Positions 17,552 to 25,835 of a stretch of DNA of 64,000 bases are shown here, one piece after another. The notes under the pieces were generated by a model. That model ran no database searches and had not been told where the DNA came from. It worked only from the letters and a program-made list of their open reading frames with translations. Made by a program: the position numbers and the translations under genes. Positions within the stretch are counted from its first letter, which is position 1; each line of letters opens with the position of its first letter. Source of the DNA: Silanimonas sp. (lineage in GTDB: Bacteria; Pseudomonadota; Gammaproteobacteria; Xanthomonadales; Xanthomonadaceae); NCBI GenBank assembly GCA_018334015.1, contig JAGXTI010000040.1, positions 124,001-188,000 of the forward strand. The letters run 5' to 3'.

Positions 17552-18673
17552 TCAGCCCAGCACGCCGGGCTGCGGCTGGCCTTCGCGGACGAAAGGATAG
17601 TCGACGGCACGCACCGGCAGACGGCGGCCGCGGATGTCGACCTCGACCTGGCCCAACTCGCCGCTCGGCACACGGGCCAGCGCGATCGAGCGGCCCAGCG
17701 TGGGCGAGAAGCCGCCGGAGAGGATCGTGCCGATGCCGCTCGCGGTGTGCACCGGCTGGCCGTGGCGGAGCACGCCTTTCTCGTCCAGCACGAGGCCGAT
17801 CATCCGACGCTGCACGCCGGCGGTCTTTTGCGCTTCGAGAGCGGCGCGGCCATTGAAGTCGCGGCCGGCATCGAAGGCGACAGTCCAGGCCAGACCGGCT
17901 TCGAGCGGGCTCACGGTCTCGTCCATGTCCTGGCCGTAGAGCGCCATGCCGGCTTCTAGCCGCAGGGTGTCGCGGGCACCCAGACCCGCCGGACCGACCC
18001 CGGCACGCTCCAGCGCTTCCCAGAGAGCGACGGCATCGGCCTCGGGCACGATCACTTCGAAACCGTCCTCGCCGGTGTAGCCGGTGCGGGCGACGAACAG
18101 CGGCCCGCTGCGGTGCAGACCCAGCTGCACGCCCGCCACCTCGGTGGCGGCGAAGCGGCCAAGGGCCAGCACCGCAGCGGCGGCCTCGGTCGGCAGCAGG
18201 CCGGCGAAGCGGGCCCGCGCGTTCGGTCCCTGCACGGCGATCATCGACAGTTCCGGGCGCTCCTCGACGGCGACAGCGAAGGGCTGGGCCTGGGTCGTGA
18301 TCCAGGCCAGATCCTTGTCGCGGGTGGCGGCATTGACCACCACGCGGAAGCGGTCTTCGGCGATGAAATAGACGATCAGATCGTCGATAACGCCGCCCTC
18401 GGCATTGAGCATGCAGGCGTAGAGCGCCTTGCCCGGCACTTTCAGCTTATCGATCGAATTGGCGAGCAGCCGACGCAGGAAAGCCCGCGTGGCGCTGCCG
18501 TGCAGATCGACCACGGTCATGTGCGAGACGTCGAACATGCCGGCATCGCGGCGCACAAGGTGATGCTCGTCGATCTGCGAACCGTAAGTGAGCGGCATGT
18601 CCCAGCCACCGAAATCGACCATGCGGGCGCCGCGGGCGCGATGGAGGGCATTGAGGGGGGTGGTCCGGGTCAT
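17552..18673 (-). CDS. gcvT: Aminomethyltransferase (glycine cleavage T protein)
   Basis: Transfers the one-carbon unit from the H-protein-bound aminomethyl group to tetrahydrofolate and releases ammonia. The 373 residues cover the full GcvT fold: [20 protein letters not shown] at residues 18-37, [13 protein letters not shown] near 48-60, the YTGEDGFEV folate-site motif near 200, and the C-terminal barrel domain. Length is typical (about 360-375). First gene of a gcvT-gcvH unit. The 73 bases upstream, before the ABC permease stop, are too short for a tandem glycine riboswitch. Confidence 0.96.
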   Translation of the reverse strand: MTRTTPLNALHRARGARMVDFGGWDMPLTYGSQIDEHHLVRRDAGMFDVSHMTVVDLHGSATRAFLRRLLANSIDKLKVPGKALYACMLNAEGGVIDDLIVYFIAEDRFRVVVNAATRDKDLAWITTQAQPFAVAVEERPELSMIAVQGPNARARFAGLLPTEAAAAVLALGRFAATEVAGVQLGLHRSGPLFVARTGYTGEDGFEVIVPEADAVALWEALERAGVGPAGLGARDTLRLEAGMALYGQDMDETVSPLEAGLAWTVAFDAGRDFNGRAALEAQKTAGVQRRMIGLVLDEKGVLRHGQPVHTASGIGTILSGGFSPTLGRSIALARVPSGELGQVEVDIRGRRLPVRAVDYPFVREGQPQPGVLG

Positions 18674-18746
18674 CGTGGCCTGCCGTCGGGGGATGGCCGA
18701 TTATCCCCGAAGCGCAGCGCCACGCCCTGTGACCCCGAAGACCGGC

Positions 18747-20330
18747 TCAAGCCTGCGGGCGGCGCACCGACCAGGCACCGCCATCACGAAGCAAGAGCAG
18801 CACCGGCAGCAGGCCGACCAGGGCAAGCATCAGGGCCGGCACCGAGGCCTCGCGCCAGAGCCCTTCGCTGGTGCGGGTGTAGACCTCGATGGCCAGCGTG
18901 TCCCAACCGAAAGGACGCAGCATCAGGGTGGCCGGCAACTCCTTCATCACCTCGACGAACACCAGCAGAAAAGCCGCAATCAGCCCGGGCTGCAACACCG
19001 GCAGACCGACCCGCCACCAGCGCTGCCTTGGCGTGTGCCCCAGCACCGCCGCCGATTGCATCAGCGAGGGCCGCAGGGCCGCCAGCGCCGCCGCGGTGGC
19101 CGTCAGTCCGACCCGCTGGAAGCGCATCAGCAGGGCCAGCACCAGAGCGAGCACGCCGGTCGACAGGCCGGCGGCGAAGGGCCCCAGCGCCTGCTCGGTG
19201 CTCGACAAAAACCAGAACACGGCCACCGCCATCACCGCGCCCGGCACGGCGTAACCCAGACCCGCCACCGATTCCGCCGCCGCAAGCCAACGATCGGCCG
19301 GATGCCGGCGCCGTACCGCCGCGAAAGCAAGCCCGAGCAAGACGCTGGCGATTGCGGCCAGTCCGGCGATCAGTACGGTGCTGCGCACGGCCGCCCACGG
19401 AATGGCGGTTGCCAGATCCGGCCAAGGCACCCAGAGCAGCAGTTGCGCGAACGGCCAGACCACGCCGAAGCCGACCACGCTGGCCGCCGCGGCGGTGGCC
19501 AGCAACGCCCGGCCACCGCTCAAGCGATGTCGCTCCGGCGGTCGTGAGCCGGCCGCCGGAACCACACGCCGGCGATCCAGTGCCAACAGCAGGCCCAGGA
19601 CCAGCACCACCGCCGCCAACATGGCCAGCGCCAGTTGCGCCGCCAGCGCCAGAGAACCCAGGCCGATCCAGCTCTGCAGCACGAGGGTGGTCAGGGTGTC
19701 GCGGCCGAGCATGCGCATCGCACCGAAATCGGCCAGGGTCTCCAGCAGCACGAGGCCCAAGCCACCCAGCCAAGCCACCCGGGTGGCCGGCAGGACGACG
19801 CGGATGAAAGCCGCCCAGGGTCCGGCACCGAGCGTGCGGGCCGCCTCGTAGGCGGTGCTGCCCTGACGCAACAAGCTGGCACGCATCAGCAGGTAGATGT
19901 AGGGGTAGAGCGTGAGTGTGAGCAAGAGCACCGCACCGGTCAGGCTGCGGACCTCGGGAAAGGCCGCCGCCGGCAAGCCGATGCCGCGCCAGTAGCTCGC
20001 CAGTGGGGCATCGAAAGCAAAGCCGGCAACGTAGATGTAAGCCAGCACATAGGCCGGAAAAGCCAGCGGCACAGCGAGCATCGGTTCCAGCAGGCGTCGG
20101 CCGGGGAACTCGTGGCGAACCACCAGCCAAGCGAAGCCGATGCCCAGCAGCAAGGCCCCGGCACCAACGCCCACCAGCAACACACCGGTCTGGCGCAGCA
20201 CCTCGGGCAGCATCACCGCCCGCAGATGCGACCACAGCTCCGGCGGCGCCTCGCCGGGGCGCAGGGCGAGGAACAGCAGCGGGGCGCACAACAGCAGCGC
20301 GGCGCCCCAGAGGGCGCCGCGTTGGAACAC
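18747..20330 (-). CDS. Ferric-iron ABC transporter permease (FbpB/AfuB type)
   Basis: Inner-membrane permease of 527 residues made of two fused six-helix halves, as in FbpB-type Fe3+ importers. Each half has the cytoplasmic EAA loop that docks the ATPase: YEAARTLGAGPWAAFIRVVLP in the first half (about 180) and AVLGHTPRQRWWRVGLPVLQP in the second (about 425). It begins with GTG 20330, 20 bases after the binding-protein stop, so both form one operon. No ATPase (fbpC) gene follows; the next gene is gcvT. Confidence 0.9.
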   Translation of the reverse strand: MFQRGALWGAALLLCAPLLFLALRPGEAPPELWSHLRAVMLPEVLRQTGVLLVGVGAGALLLGIGFAWLVVRHEFPGRRLLEPMLAVPLAFPAYVLAYIYVAGFAFDAPLASYWRGIGLPAAAFPEVRSLTGAVLLLTLTLYPYIYLLMRASLLRQGSTAYEAARTLGAGPWAAFIRVVLPATRVAWLGGLGLVLLETLADFGAMRMLGRDTLTTLVLQSWIGLGSLALAAQLALAMLAAVVLVLGLLLALDRRRVVPAAGSRPPERHRLSGGRALLATAAAASVVGFGVVWPFAQLLLWVPWPDLATAIPWAAVRSTVLIAGLAAIASVLLGLAFAAVRRRHPADRWLAAAESVAGLGYAVPGAVMAVAVFWFLSSTEQALGPFAAGLSTGVLALVLALLMRFQRVGLTATAAALAALRPSLMQSAAVLGHTPRQRWWRVGLPVLQPGLIAAFLLVFVEVMKELPATLMLRPFGWDTLAIEVYTRTSEGLWREASVPALMLALVGLLPVLLLLRDGGAWSVRRPQA

Positions 20331-20350
20331 GGATGCGGGCCGGACCGGGT

Positions 20351-21409
20351 TCAGCGCCAGCCTGCCTCGTTCATCAGCATCACCGCCTCGGCCTGGCGAC
20401 GGCCGGCCACGGCGATGTCGACCGGGTCGGCACGGAACTCGCCCCAGGCCGCGACGATCGGATCGAGCGCCACGCCCGGCTTGACCGGGTACTCGAAGTT
20501 GAGCGCCGCGAACTGCTGCTGCACGCTGTCACTGGCCAGCCATTCGATGAGCGCCTGCGCTTCGGCCGGGCGGTCACTGTGCGCCACCACGCCGGCGCCG
20601 GAGATGTTGACGTGAACACCGGCACCGGCCTGGTCAACCCAGAACGGCCTCACCGGGAAGCTCGCGTCTTCGCTCTGCAGGCGACCCAGATAATAGGTGT
20701 TGGTGATGCCCACCTCGCACTGCCCGGCGGCGATGGCGCGCAACAGCAAAGTGTCGTCGGCGAACGGCGGTGCAGCCAGATTGGCCACCCAGCCCCGGAG
20801 CACGGTGCGGGTGGCCTCGGTGCCGATGCGCTCGATCATCGTCGCCACCATCGACTGGTTGTAGACCTTGGCCGAGGAACGCAGGCAGAGCCGCCCACGC
20901 CATTCCGGCGCGGCCAGCGCCTCGACGCTCGACAGCGTGGCGGGATCGACCCGCTCCGGCACGTGCATGATGGTGCGGGCGCGCTCGGAGAGGCCGAACC
21001 AGCGGCCCTGCGCATCGCGCAGGTTGGCCGGCACATTGGCTTCGAGCACCGGCGAGTTGATGCTGCGCAGGATGCCGCGCTCGGCGGCCTGCCAGAGGTT
21101 GCCGGCATCGACGGTGATCAGCAGGTCGGCCGGTGTGGTGGCCCCCTCGGCGACGATCCGCTCGATCAGGGCATCGGCGCCGTCGACGCGGGTTTCGATC
21201 TGGATGCCGGTCTGCTGGGTGTAGGCCTTGAACACCGGCTCCAGGAAGGGGTAACGGCGCTCGGAGTAGATCACCAGGGTGCCGCCGATCGGGGCGGCGA
21301 CGTTGGTGGCGGGGTCGGTGCCGGCGTTGCCGCCAGAGGGTGGTGAACAAGCAGCGAGCAGCAGCGCAGCGAGCGCGGCGGCGAGGGGCAGAAGGCGGTT
21401 CGGGATCAT
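20351..21409 (-). CDS. Ferric-iron ABC transporter substrate-binding lipoprotein (FbpA/FutA type)
   Basis: Periplasmic iron-binding protein of 352 residues, here lipid-anchored: signal peptide 1-20 with lipobox LLAAC (Cys21). The mature start GTLVIYSERRYPFLEPVFKAYTQQTGI and the C-terminal ITNTYYLGRL tyrosine pair are characteristic of family members that bind Fe3+ through Tyr. ATG 21409 is the start that gives the signal peptide. A Fur-box-like site lies about 40 bases upstream. The permease follows after 20 bases. Confidence 0.9.
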   Translation of the reverse strand: MIPNRLLPLAAALAALLLAACSPPSGGNAGTDPATNVAAPIGGTLVIYSERRYPFLEPVFKAYTQQTGIQIETRVDGADALIERIVAEGATTPADLLITVDAGNLWQAAERGILRSINSPVLEANVPANLRDAQGRWFGLSERARTIMHVPERVDPATLSSVEALAAPEWRGRLCLRSSAKVYNQSMVATMIERIGTEATRTVLRGWVANLAAPPFADDTLLLRAIAAGQCEVGITNTYYLGRLQSEDASFPVRPFWVDQAGAGVHVNISGAGVVAHSDRPAEAQALIEWLASDSVQQQFAALNFEYPVKPGVALDPIVAAWGEFRADPVDIAVAGRRQAEAVMLMNEAGWR

Positions 21410-21450
21410 GGGCGGGGCACCGTTGAAGGAGGGAACGGGAACGTCCAATC

Positions 21451-21469
21451 AATGATAACTGTTCTCATC
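21451..21469. promoter_or_regulatory. Fur-box-like site upstream of the ferric ABC importer
   Basis: AATGATAACTGTTCTCATC contains the dyad TGATAA-CTG-TTCTCA, matching the seven-one-seven Fur consensus with few changes. It lies 42 bases before the binding-protein ATG, where a repressor would block transcription. Iron repression is inferred from the motif and gene function. Confidence 0.65.
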
Positions 21470-21503
21470 CGTTCCGGCGCAAGTTTCGCGTCAGCAAGAA
21501 CCC

Positions 21504-21947
21504 TCAGGCCGCCTCGACCTGCAGGCGCATGGCGGTGAAACCAACCACGCGCACCCGCGCCCCGGCCGGCAGATCGGGGCCATCGACCTGCCAATAGGCA
21601 TCGCCGATGCGCAACCGGCCCCGACCGTTGACGATGGCACTCTCCAGCGTGTGGAGTTGGCCGACCAGTTGTTCGCCGCGACGGTTCAACAGCGGCTGGT
21701 CACTGACGATGCCGGTCTTGCGTAAGCGGCTCCAGTAGATCCCGACGATGGCGAAGGCGCTGCCAACGAACAGCACCGCCTGCCAGAAAATCGGTATGTC
21801 CGGCACGAACACCACCAGCACCAGCATCAGGCCGGCGGCCAGGCCCAGCCAGATCAGTGCCGCGCCGGGCACCAGGGTTTCCAGAGCGACCAGGCCGAGG
21901 GCCAGCACGGCCCAGAACACCACCACCGGGCGGAAATCGAGATCCAT
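21504..21947 (-). CDS. NfeD-family membrane protein
   Basis: Short NfeD protein of 147 residues: three hydrophobic segments in the first 75 residues, then the soluble OB-fold domain (GEQLVGQLHTLESAIVNGRGRLRIGDAYWQV, about 90-120). It starts three bases after the stop of the upstream SPFH gene, the usual stomatin-NfeD pairing. Partners of this type act in membrane microdomain organisation and quality control; specific function here is unknown. Confidence 0.88.
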   Translation of the reverse strand: MDLDFRPVVVFWAVLALGLVALETLVPGAALIWLGLAAGLMLVLVVFVPDIPIFWQAVLFVGSAFAIVGIYWSRLRKTGIVSDQPLLNRRGEQLVGQLHTLESAIVNGRGRLRIGDAYWQVDGPDLPAGARVRVVGFTAMRLQVEAA

Positions 21948-21950
21948 GGC

Positions 21951-22925
21951 TCAGCGCGACGGGCCGGGGCCGCTGCCTGGCGTCGAGCGCGCGGCCAGCC
22001 TCACCGCCTGCGCGGCCTGCTGACTCGACAGGCCTTCCTTTGCCAGTTCGGCGATGCCGGCGATCGACGCGATGATGCCGCTCGTCTCCATCGGCATCAT
22101 CACGAACTTGCTGTTCTGCGAATGCGCGAGCTCGCGGAAGGCCTCGACGTACTTCTGCGCGACGAAGTAGTTGATCGCCTGCACATCGCCCTTGGCGATG
22201 GCTTCGGAGACCATGCGGGTGGCATTGGCCTCGGCCTCGGCGAGGCGCTCGCGGGCCTCGGCCTCGAGGAAGGCGGCTTCCTTCTTGCCCTGCGCCTCGA
22301 GCACCGCACCCTGCTTCTCGCCCTCGGCGCGCAGGATCTCGGCGGCACGCAGGCCCTCGGCCTCGAGGATGTTGGCGCGCTTCTCGCGCTCGGCCTTCAT
22401 CTGCCGGGCCATCGAGTCGATCAGGTTCTGCGGCGGCTGGATGTCCTTCAGCTCGATGCGGTTGACCTTGATGCCCCAGGCCAGGGTGGCCTGGTCGATC
22501 ACGCCGAGCAGCTTGGCGTTGATCTCGTCGCGCTTGGACAGCGATTCGTCGAGGTCCATCGAGCCGATGGCGGTGCGGATGTTGGTCATCACCAGTGCGA
22601 TGGTGGCGCCTTCGAGGTCGGACACCTCGTAGGCGGCCTTGGCGGCGTCGAGCACCTGGAAGAACACCACGCCATCGACCTTGACCACCGCGTTGTCCTT
22701 GGTGATGACGTCCTGGCTGGGGATGTCCAGCACCTGCTCCATCATGTTGATCTTGCGGCCCACGCCCTGCACCACCGGGAACAGGAAATGCAGGCCCGGC
22801 TCCATGGTGTGGGTGTATTTGCCGAAGCGCTCGACGGTCCACTCGAAGCCCTGCGGCACGACGCGGACCATCTTCAACAGGAACAGCACACCGGCTACAA
22901 GGATGACGCCAATCAGGATTTCCAT
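21951..22925 (-). CDS. qmcA: SPFH/band-7 (stomatin-like) membrane protein, QmcA type
   Basis: Scaffold protein of 324 residues. One N-terminal membrane helix (3-20), the SPFH domain from VPQGFEWTVERFGKY (about 25) to about 190, then a long alanine/glutamate-rich coiled coil (about 195-260), and an oligomerisation tail. It matches E. coli QmcA/YbbK-partner in length and order. First gene of the qmcA-nfeD pair. The symbol rests on family resemblance. Confidence 0.87.
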   Translation of the reverse strand: MEILIGVILVAGVLFLLKMVRVVPQGFEWTVERFGKYTHTMEPGLHFLFPVVQGVGRKINMMEQVLDIPSQDVITKDNAVVKVDGVVFFQVLDAAKAAYEVSDLEGATIALVMTNIRTAIGSMDLDESLSKRDEINAKLLGVIDQATLAWGIKVNRIELKDIQPPQNLIDSMARQMKAEREKRANILEAEGLRAAEILRAEGEKQGAVLEAQGKKEAAFLEAEARERLAEAEANATRMVSEAIAKGDVQAINYFVAQKYVEAFRELAHSQNSKFVMMPMETSGIIASIAGIAELAKEGLSSQQAAQAVRLAARSTPGSGPGPSR

Positions 22926-22994
22926 CGCCCATTCCCCTTCGTTGGAAGCGGCCGGGCATCGGCCGTTCCGGTCGAGTATAGGAGCAGTACGGTG

Positions 22995-23897
22995 TCAGCG
23001 TGCGGCGACCGTCGCCGGTAGGGGCTCGACGTGTCGGGCGAACACCCGCTCGATGGCCTCGGGCGCCACGACCTCGCCTTGCTCGACTCTGGCAGCCAGC
23101 TGGAACAAGCCGATGATCACCGGCATGCCGTCGATTCCGGTGTCGAGCACCAGACCACCCGTGTCGAGGGCTTGCTGCCAGCGGCTGCGGACATCCGCCC
23201 AGAACGGTGCGGTCGCCGCCCAGTAGCGCCGGGCCGGCCCGAAGTCGGTGTCGGTGGTGCGCCGGTAGTCGTTGAAACCGAACTCGCGGGTCAACACACC
23301 GACCGTGCGCTCACCCTCACGAATGGCCTTGGTGTTGTCCTGTTCGTGGGTCCAACCCATCGGCGTGATGGTGTGGCGATTCTCGACGTTGAGGGCGTTG
23401 TAGTCCTCGCGCACCGTGTGCTCCCGACGCGGCAAGGGCCGCCAGGTACGGTCGGAGGTCCAGGTCGCGTTGCCATAGGCGTGGTTCCAACGACCGGTGC
23501 CGCAATAGCGCGGGGCGTCGGAGACCTCGAACACGCACTGGGTCCAGCGCCCGGCCGTTTCCTCCGCCGTCAGTGCACGCATCCGCCAGGTCTGGTGGGC
23601 CACGTATTCAAAGCGCGAAGCGGCTTCGAAGGTCCAGTCCTGCCGCCAGTGCTTGGTGACATGGCCGTTCGGCGCGACCAGCAGGTGCTGCAGCACGATC
23701 CTGGATGGCGAATCCTCGATCACCAGCACCAGCTCGCGGGCACCGCTTTCCTTGGTGGTGCGCGCCTCGTAATCGGCCTTGAGCGGGACGGTCTCCCAGA
23801 AATTGAAGCTCACCGCGAACTCGCCTTGGAAGGAAGGTCGAAACACAAGGAATCGGTGAGGCAGCGGACATTGCAGACTCCGGTTGTTCGGAAACAT
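22995..23897 (-). CDS. DUF6607-family protein with unclear N-terminus
   Basis: From about residue 24 (GEFAVSFNFWETVPLKADYEART) to the end this is a full DUF6607 domain, including the family-like ESGARELVLVIEDSPSRIVLQHLLV and TKHWRQDW segments. DUF6607 genes commonly sit beside hemP and haem receptors and usually encode an exported protein. Here the frame upstream of GEFAV gives no signal peptide. An ATG at 23859 preceded by CGGAG is in another frame. So either the start is a late GTG, or a frameshift/deletion removed the true N-terminus. Function of the family is unknown. Confidence 0.65.
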   Translation of the reverse strand: MFPNNRSLQCPLPHRFLVFRPSFQGEFAVSFNFWETVPLKADYEARTTKESGARELVLVIEDSPSRIVLQHLLVAPNGHVTKHWRQDWTFEAASRFEYVAHQTWRMRALTAEETAGRWTQCVFEVSDAPRYCGTGRWNHAYGNATWTSDRTWRPLPRREHTVREDYNALNVENRHTITPMGWTHEQDNTKAIREGERTVGVLTREFGFNDYRRTTDTDFGPARRYWAATAPFWADVRSRWQQALDTGGLVLDTGIDGMPVIIGLFQLAARVEQGEVVAPEAIERVFARHVEPLPATVAAR

Positions 23898-24028
23898 AGG
23901 AAAGCCGAACCCTGCGCTGGCTTGAGCGCAGGGCGGGCATCTGAGGCAGGCTGAAACAGCGGCGGAGCTGGCGTCCGGCGCGAAGGGCCGGGGCAGGCGA
24001 CCGGGACCGTTGGAGACGGTCAGGAAAC

Positions 24029-24047
24029 CGGCCGGGGCGCCCGGCCG
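24029..24047 (-). terminator. GC-rich hairpin after hemP
   Basis: Eight-pair perfect stem CGGCCGGG / CCCGGCCG with a GCG loop, five bases after the hemP stop. It lacks a T-tract, so it may only attenuate or stabilise the hemP message before DUF6607. A second, six-pair stem (GACCGT/ACGGTC) follows at 24005-24021. Confidence 0.4.
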
Positions 24048-24051
24048 ATCG

Positions 24052-24252
24052 TTACTTGACGAGGATCAGCTTGTCATTGCGAGTGTGGCGCAGGCGGTAG
24101 ACCTTGTCGCCGTGAACGATCTCGATCTCGCGGGCCCCTTGCAGCAGCTTGCGGCTGTCGACCGCGGGGGCGTGCAGCAGGGAAGGCGGGCGGACCGCCG
24201 TGAGAAGACGGATCGGACTGGGGGGCAGCGGGGGCAGCTCGACGTTGGGCAT
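24052..24252 (-). CDS. hemP: Hemin uptake protein HemP
   Basis: Small 66-residue protein. The C-terminal half, SRKLLQGAREIEIVHGDKVYRLRHTRNDKLILVK, is shown in two parts by the family core LLQGAREIEIVHGD and YRLRHTRNDKLILVK, the HemP signature. HemP homologues are Fur-repressed and promote haem-receptor expression or use in other proteobacteria. A clear AAGGAG lies six bases before ATG 24252, and a Fur-box-like site is 32 bases upstream. DUF6607 follows after 154 bases; no haem receptor gene is adjacent. Confidence 0.9.
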   Translation of the reverse strand: MPNVELPPLPPSPIRLLTAVRPPSLLHAPAVDSRKLLQGAREIEIVHGDKVYRLRHTRNDKLILVK

Positions 24253-24284
24253 GGCGCACTCCTTGGGCGGGGGATGGCGATGCC

Positions 24285-24303
24285 AATGATACTGATTCTC
24301 ATT
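24285..24303. promoter_or_regulatory. Fur-box-like site upstream of hemP
   Basis: AATGATACTGATTCTCATT has outer arms AATGA/TCATT and, read on the minus strand, the familiar AATGAGAATCAGTATCATT Fur-type sequence. It is 32 bases upstream of the hemP ATG and just beyond the stop codon of the aldo/keto reductase-like gene. Confidence 0.75.
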
Positions 24304-24309
24304 CAGCTG

Positions 24310-25083
24310 TCAAGCGCCCTCTTGCAATGCCTTTCCGAAAGCCGCCTCCAAAGCTGCCAGAGCGATGCTGGGCGCATCGGCCGTGTCGGCATCGAGCAGC
24401 AGACAGCCCAATTGTGGCTCGATCAGGCGCTCGGCAAGATCCGGCGTCATCCGGGCCGGGTCGGTCGAAACACCGGCCAGGGGCCACGGGCAGATCCAGC
24501 CAAGCCCTGAGCTCGCCGACCCAGCCTCCGGCAGGCGCTCGGCCTGCACGAAACTGGCCGCGGCACGACCCGGCACTGCGGCCACCCGGGCAAGCTCGGC
24601 GAGTGCCGCCGCCGGCCATGCCCCGACCCCCCAGTGCAGCACCTTGCCGGCACCGACCAGTTGATCCATCGCCGCGGCGGTTTCTTCGATCGGCGTGTCG
24701 GGGTCGGCCTGCTCGCACAGGAACAGGTCCAGGTAATCGACCCGCAGGCGTCGCAGCGCCGCATCGCAGGCATCACGCAAGGGCTTGCGCGAGAGACCGC
24801 GTTGTAGCGGTGTGGCAGACGCCGCGCCGATGCCGGCGCGGCTGCAGAGCAGGATGCTCTCGCGGGGCAGGCGCAGATCGGCCAGCACATCGCCCAGCAG
24901 GCGCTCGGCCTCGCCACCGGCGGCGCTGCCCGCACTATCGAAGAGTCGAATGCCGGCATCGAAAGCCTGCCCGACCCGACGGCGAGCGCCGCTCCGGCCA
25001 AGTGCCTGGCCGAAATCCGGCCCGGCGGCCAGACCCAGGACCGGAACCTGCAGGCCGCAACGGCCCAGTGGACGATGGAGCAT
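24310..25083 (-). CDS. Aldo/keto reductase-fold protein with degenerate catalytic tetrad
   Basis: A (beta/alpha)8 protein of 257 residues, shorter than usual AKRs (about 300-330). The fold signature is clear (VPVLGLAAGPDFG; AFDAGIRLFDSAGSAAGGEAERLLG; LDLFLCEQADPDTPIEETAAAMDQLVGAGKVLHWGVG). Of the Asp/Tyr/Lys/His tetrad only Asp49 remains: the Tyr position is Ala54, the Lys is Arg82 and the His is Glu124. Classical reductase activity is therefore unlikely. Reading frame, codon bias and length are otherwise intact, arguing for a maintained non-canonical function. It lies upstream of the Fur site of hemP on the same strand. Confidence 0.8.
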   Translation of the reverse strand: MLHRPLGRCGLQVPVLGLAAGPDFGQALGRSGARRRVGQAFDAGIRLFDSAGSAAGGEAERLLGDVLADLRLPRESILLCSRAGIGAASATPLQRGLSRKPLRDACDAALRRLRVDYLDLFLCEQADPDTPIEETAAAMDQLVGAGKVLHWGVGAWPAAALAELARVAAVPGRAAASFVQAERLPEAGSASSGLGWICPWPLAGVSTDPARMTPDLAERLIEPQLGCLLLDADTADAPSIALAALEAAFGKALQEGA

Positions 25084-25150
25084 CGGAAGGTTTCCTGTGG
25101 CGGTGTGGCGCCGGAGTCTAGCGAAGCCACCGTGATAGGGTGCGCGCCCG

Positions 25151-25720
25151 ATGGATGCCCTGCTCATTTCCACCGCCGTGGTCGCCCTCGCTGAAATCGG
25201 CGACAAGACCATGCTGCTCGCCCTGCTGCTGGCGGCCCGCTACCGCCAGCCTTGGGCGATCGTGGCCGGCATCGCCGTGGCCACCCTCGCCAACCATGGC
25301 CTGGCCGGTTGGGCCGGGGCCTGGCTGGCTTCGCTGCTGTCGCCAGACGCTCTGCGCTGGGTCGTGGTCGCCAGCCTGGTGGCGGTGGCGGCCTGGACCC
25401 TGGTGCCAGACCGGCTCGATGCCGGTAAAGCGCCCAAGCCCACGCGCCTGGGGGCCTTTCTCGCCACCTGCCTCGCCTTTTTCCTGGTCGAGATCGGCGA
25501 CAAAACGCAGGTCGCCACCGTGGTGCTGGCGGCGCAGTACTCGCCGCTTTGGCAGGTGGTGCTGGGCTCCACCCTCGGCATGCTGCTGGCCAACGGGCCG
25601 GTGGTGGTGCTCGGCCACCGTTACGCCGATCGCCTGCCCCTGAGCACCGCACGCTGGGTGGCGGCTGGCCTGTTCCTGGTCTTGGCGATCTGGGTGGCGT
25701 TCACCGGCTTGCCCGGCTGA
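25151..25720 (+). CDS. UPF0016/GDT1 (TMEM165-like) cation exporter
   Basis: Inner-membrane protein of 189 residues with six predicted helices and two copies of the hallmark motif EIGDKT, at residues 15-20 and about 114-119. In bacteria such proteins (for example MneA) export Mn2+ and in eukaryotes transport Mn2+/Ca2+/H+. The direction and metal here are inferred. It is transcribed alone, divergently from the aldo/keto reductase-like gene, 68 bases away. No manganese riboswitch (yybP-ykoY type) is evident in that short gap. Confidence 0.88.
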   Translation: MDALLISTAVVALAEIGDKTMLLALLLAARYRQPWAIVAGIAVATLANHGLAGWAGAWLASLLSPDALRWVVVASLVAVAAWTLVPDRLDAGKAPKPTRLGAFLATCLAFFLVEIGDKTQVATVVLAAQYSPLWQVVLGSTLGMLLANGPVVVLGHRYADRLPLSTARWVAAGLFLVLAIWVAFTGLPG

Positions 25721-25835
25721 TCCAGACGGTCAGCACGACCTGCGGCAGCCGTCAAGCATCGATCAACAGCACCTGCCGGTTGCCCCGCCCCGGCCCAGCC
25801 CCTACCCTGCCCGGACTTCCGTCCCGACCCTGCCC

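Noticed and set aside
18674-18746. Glycine riboswitch before gcvT
   Set aside because: Only 73 bases separate gcvT from the permease stop and no tandem aptamer pattern is visible.
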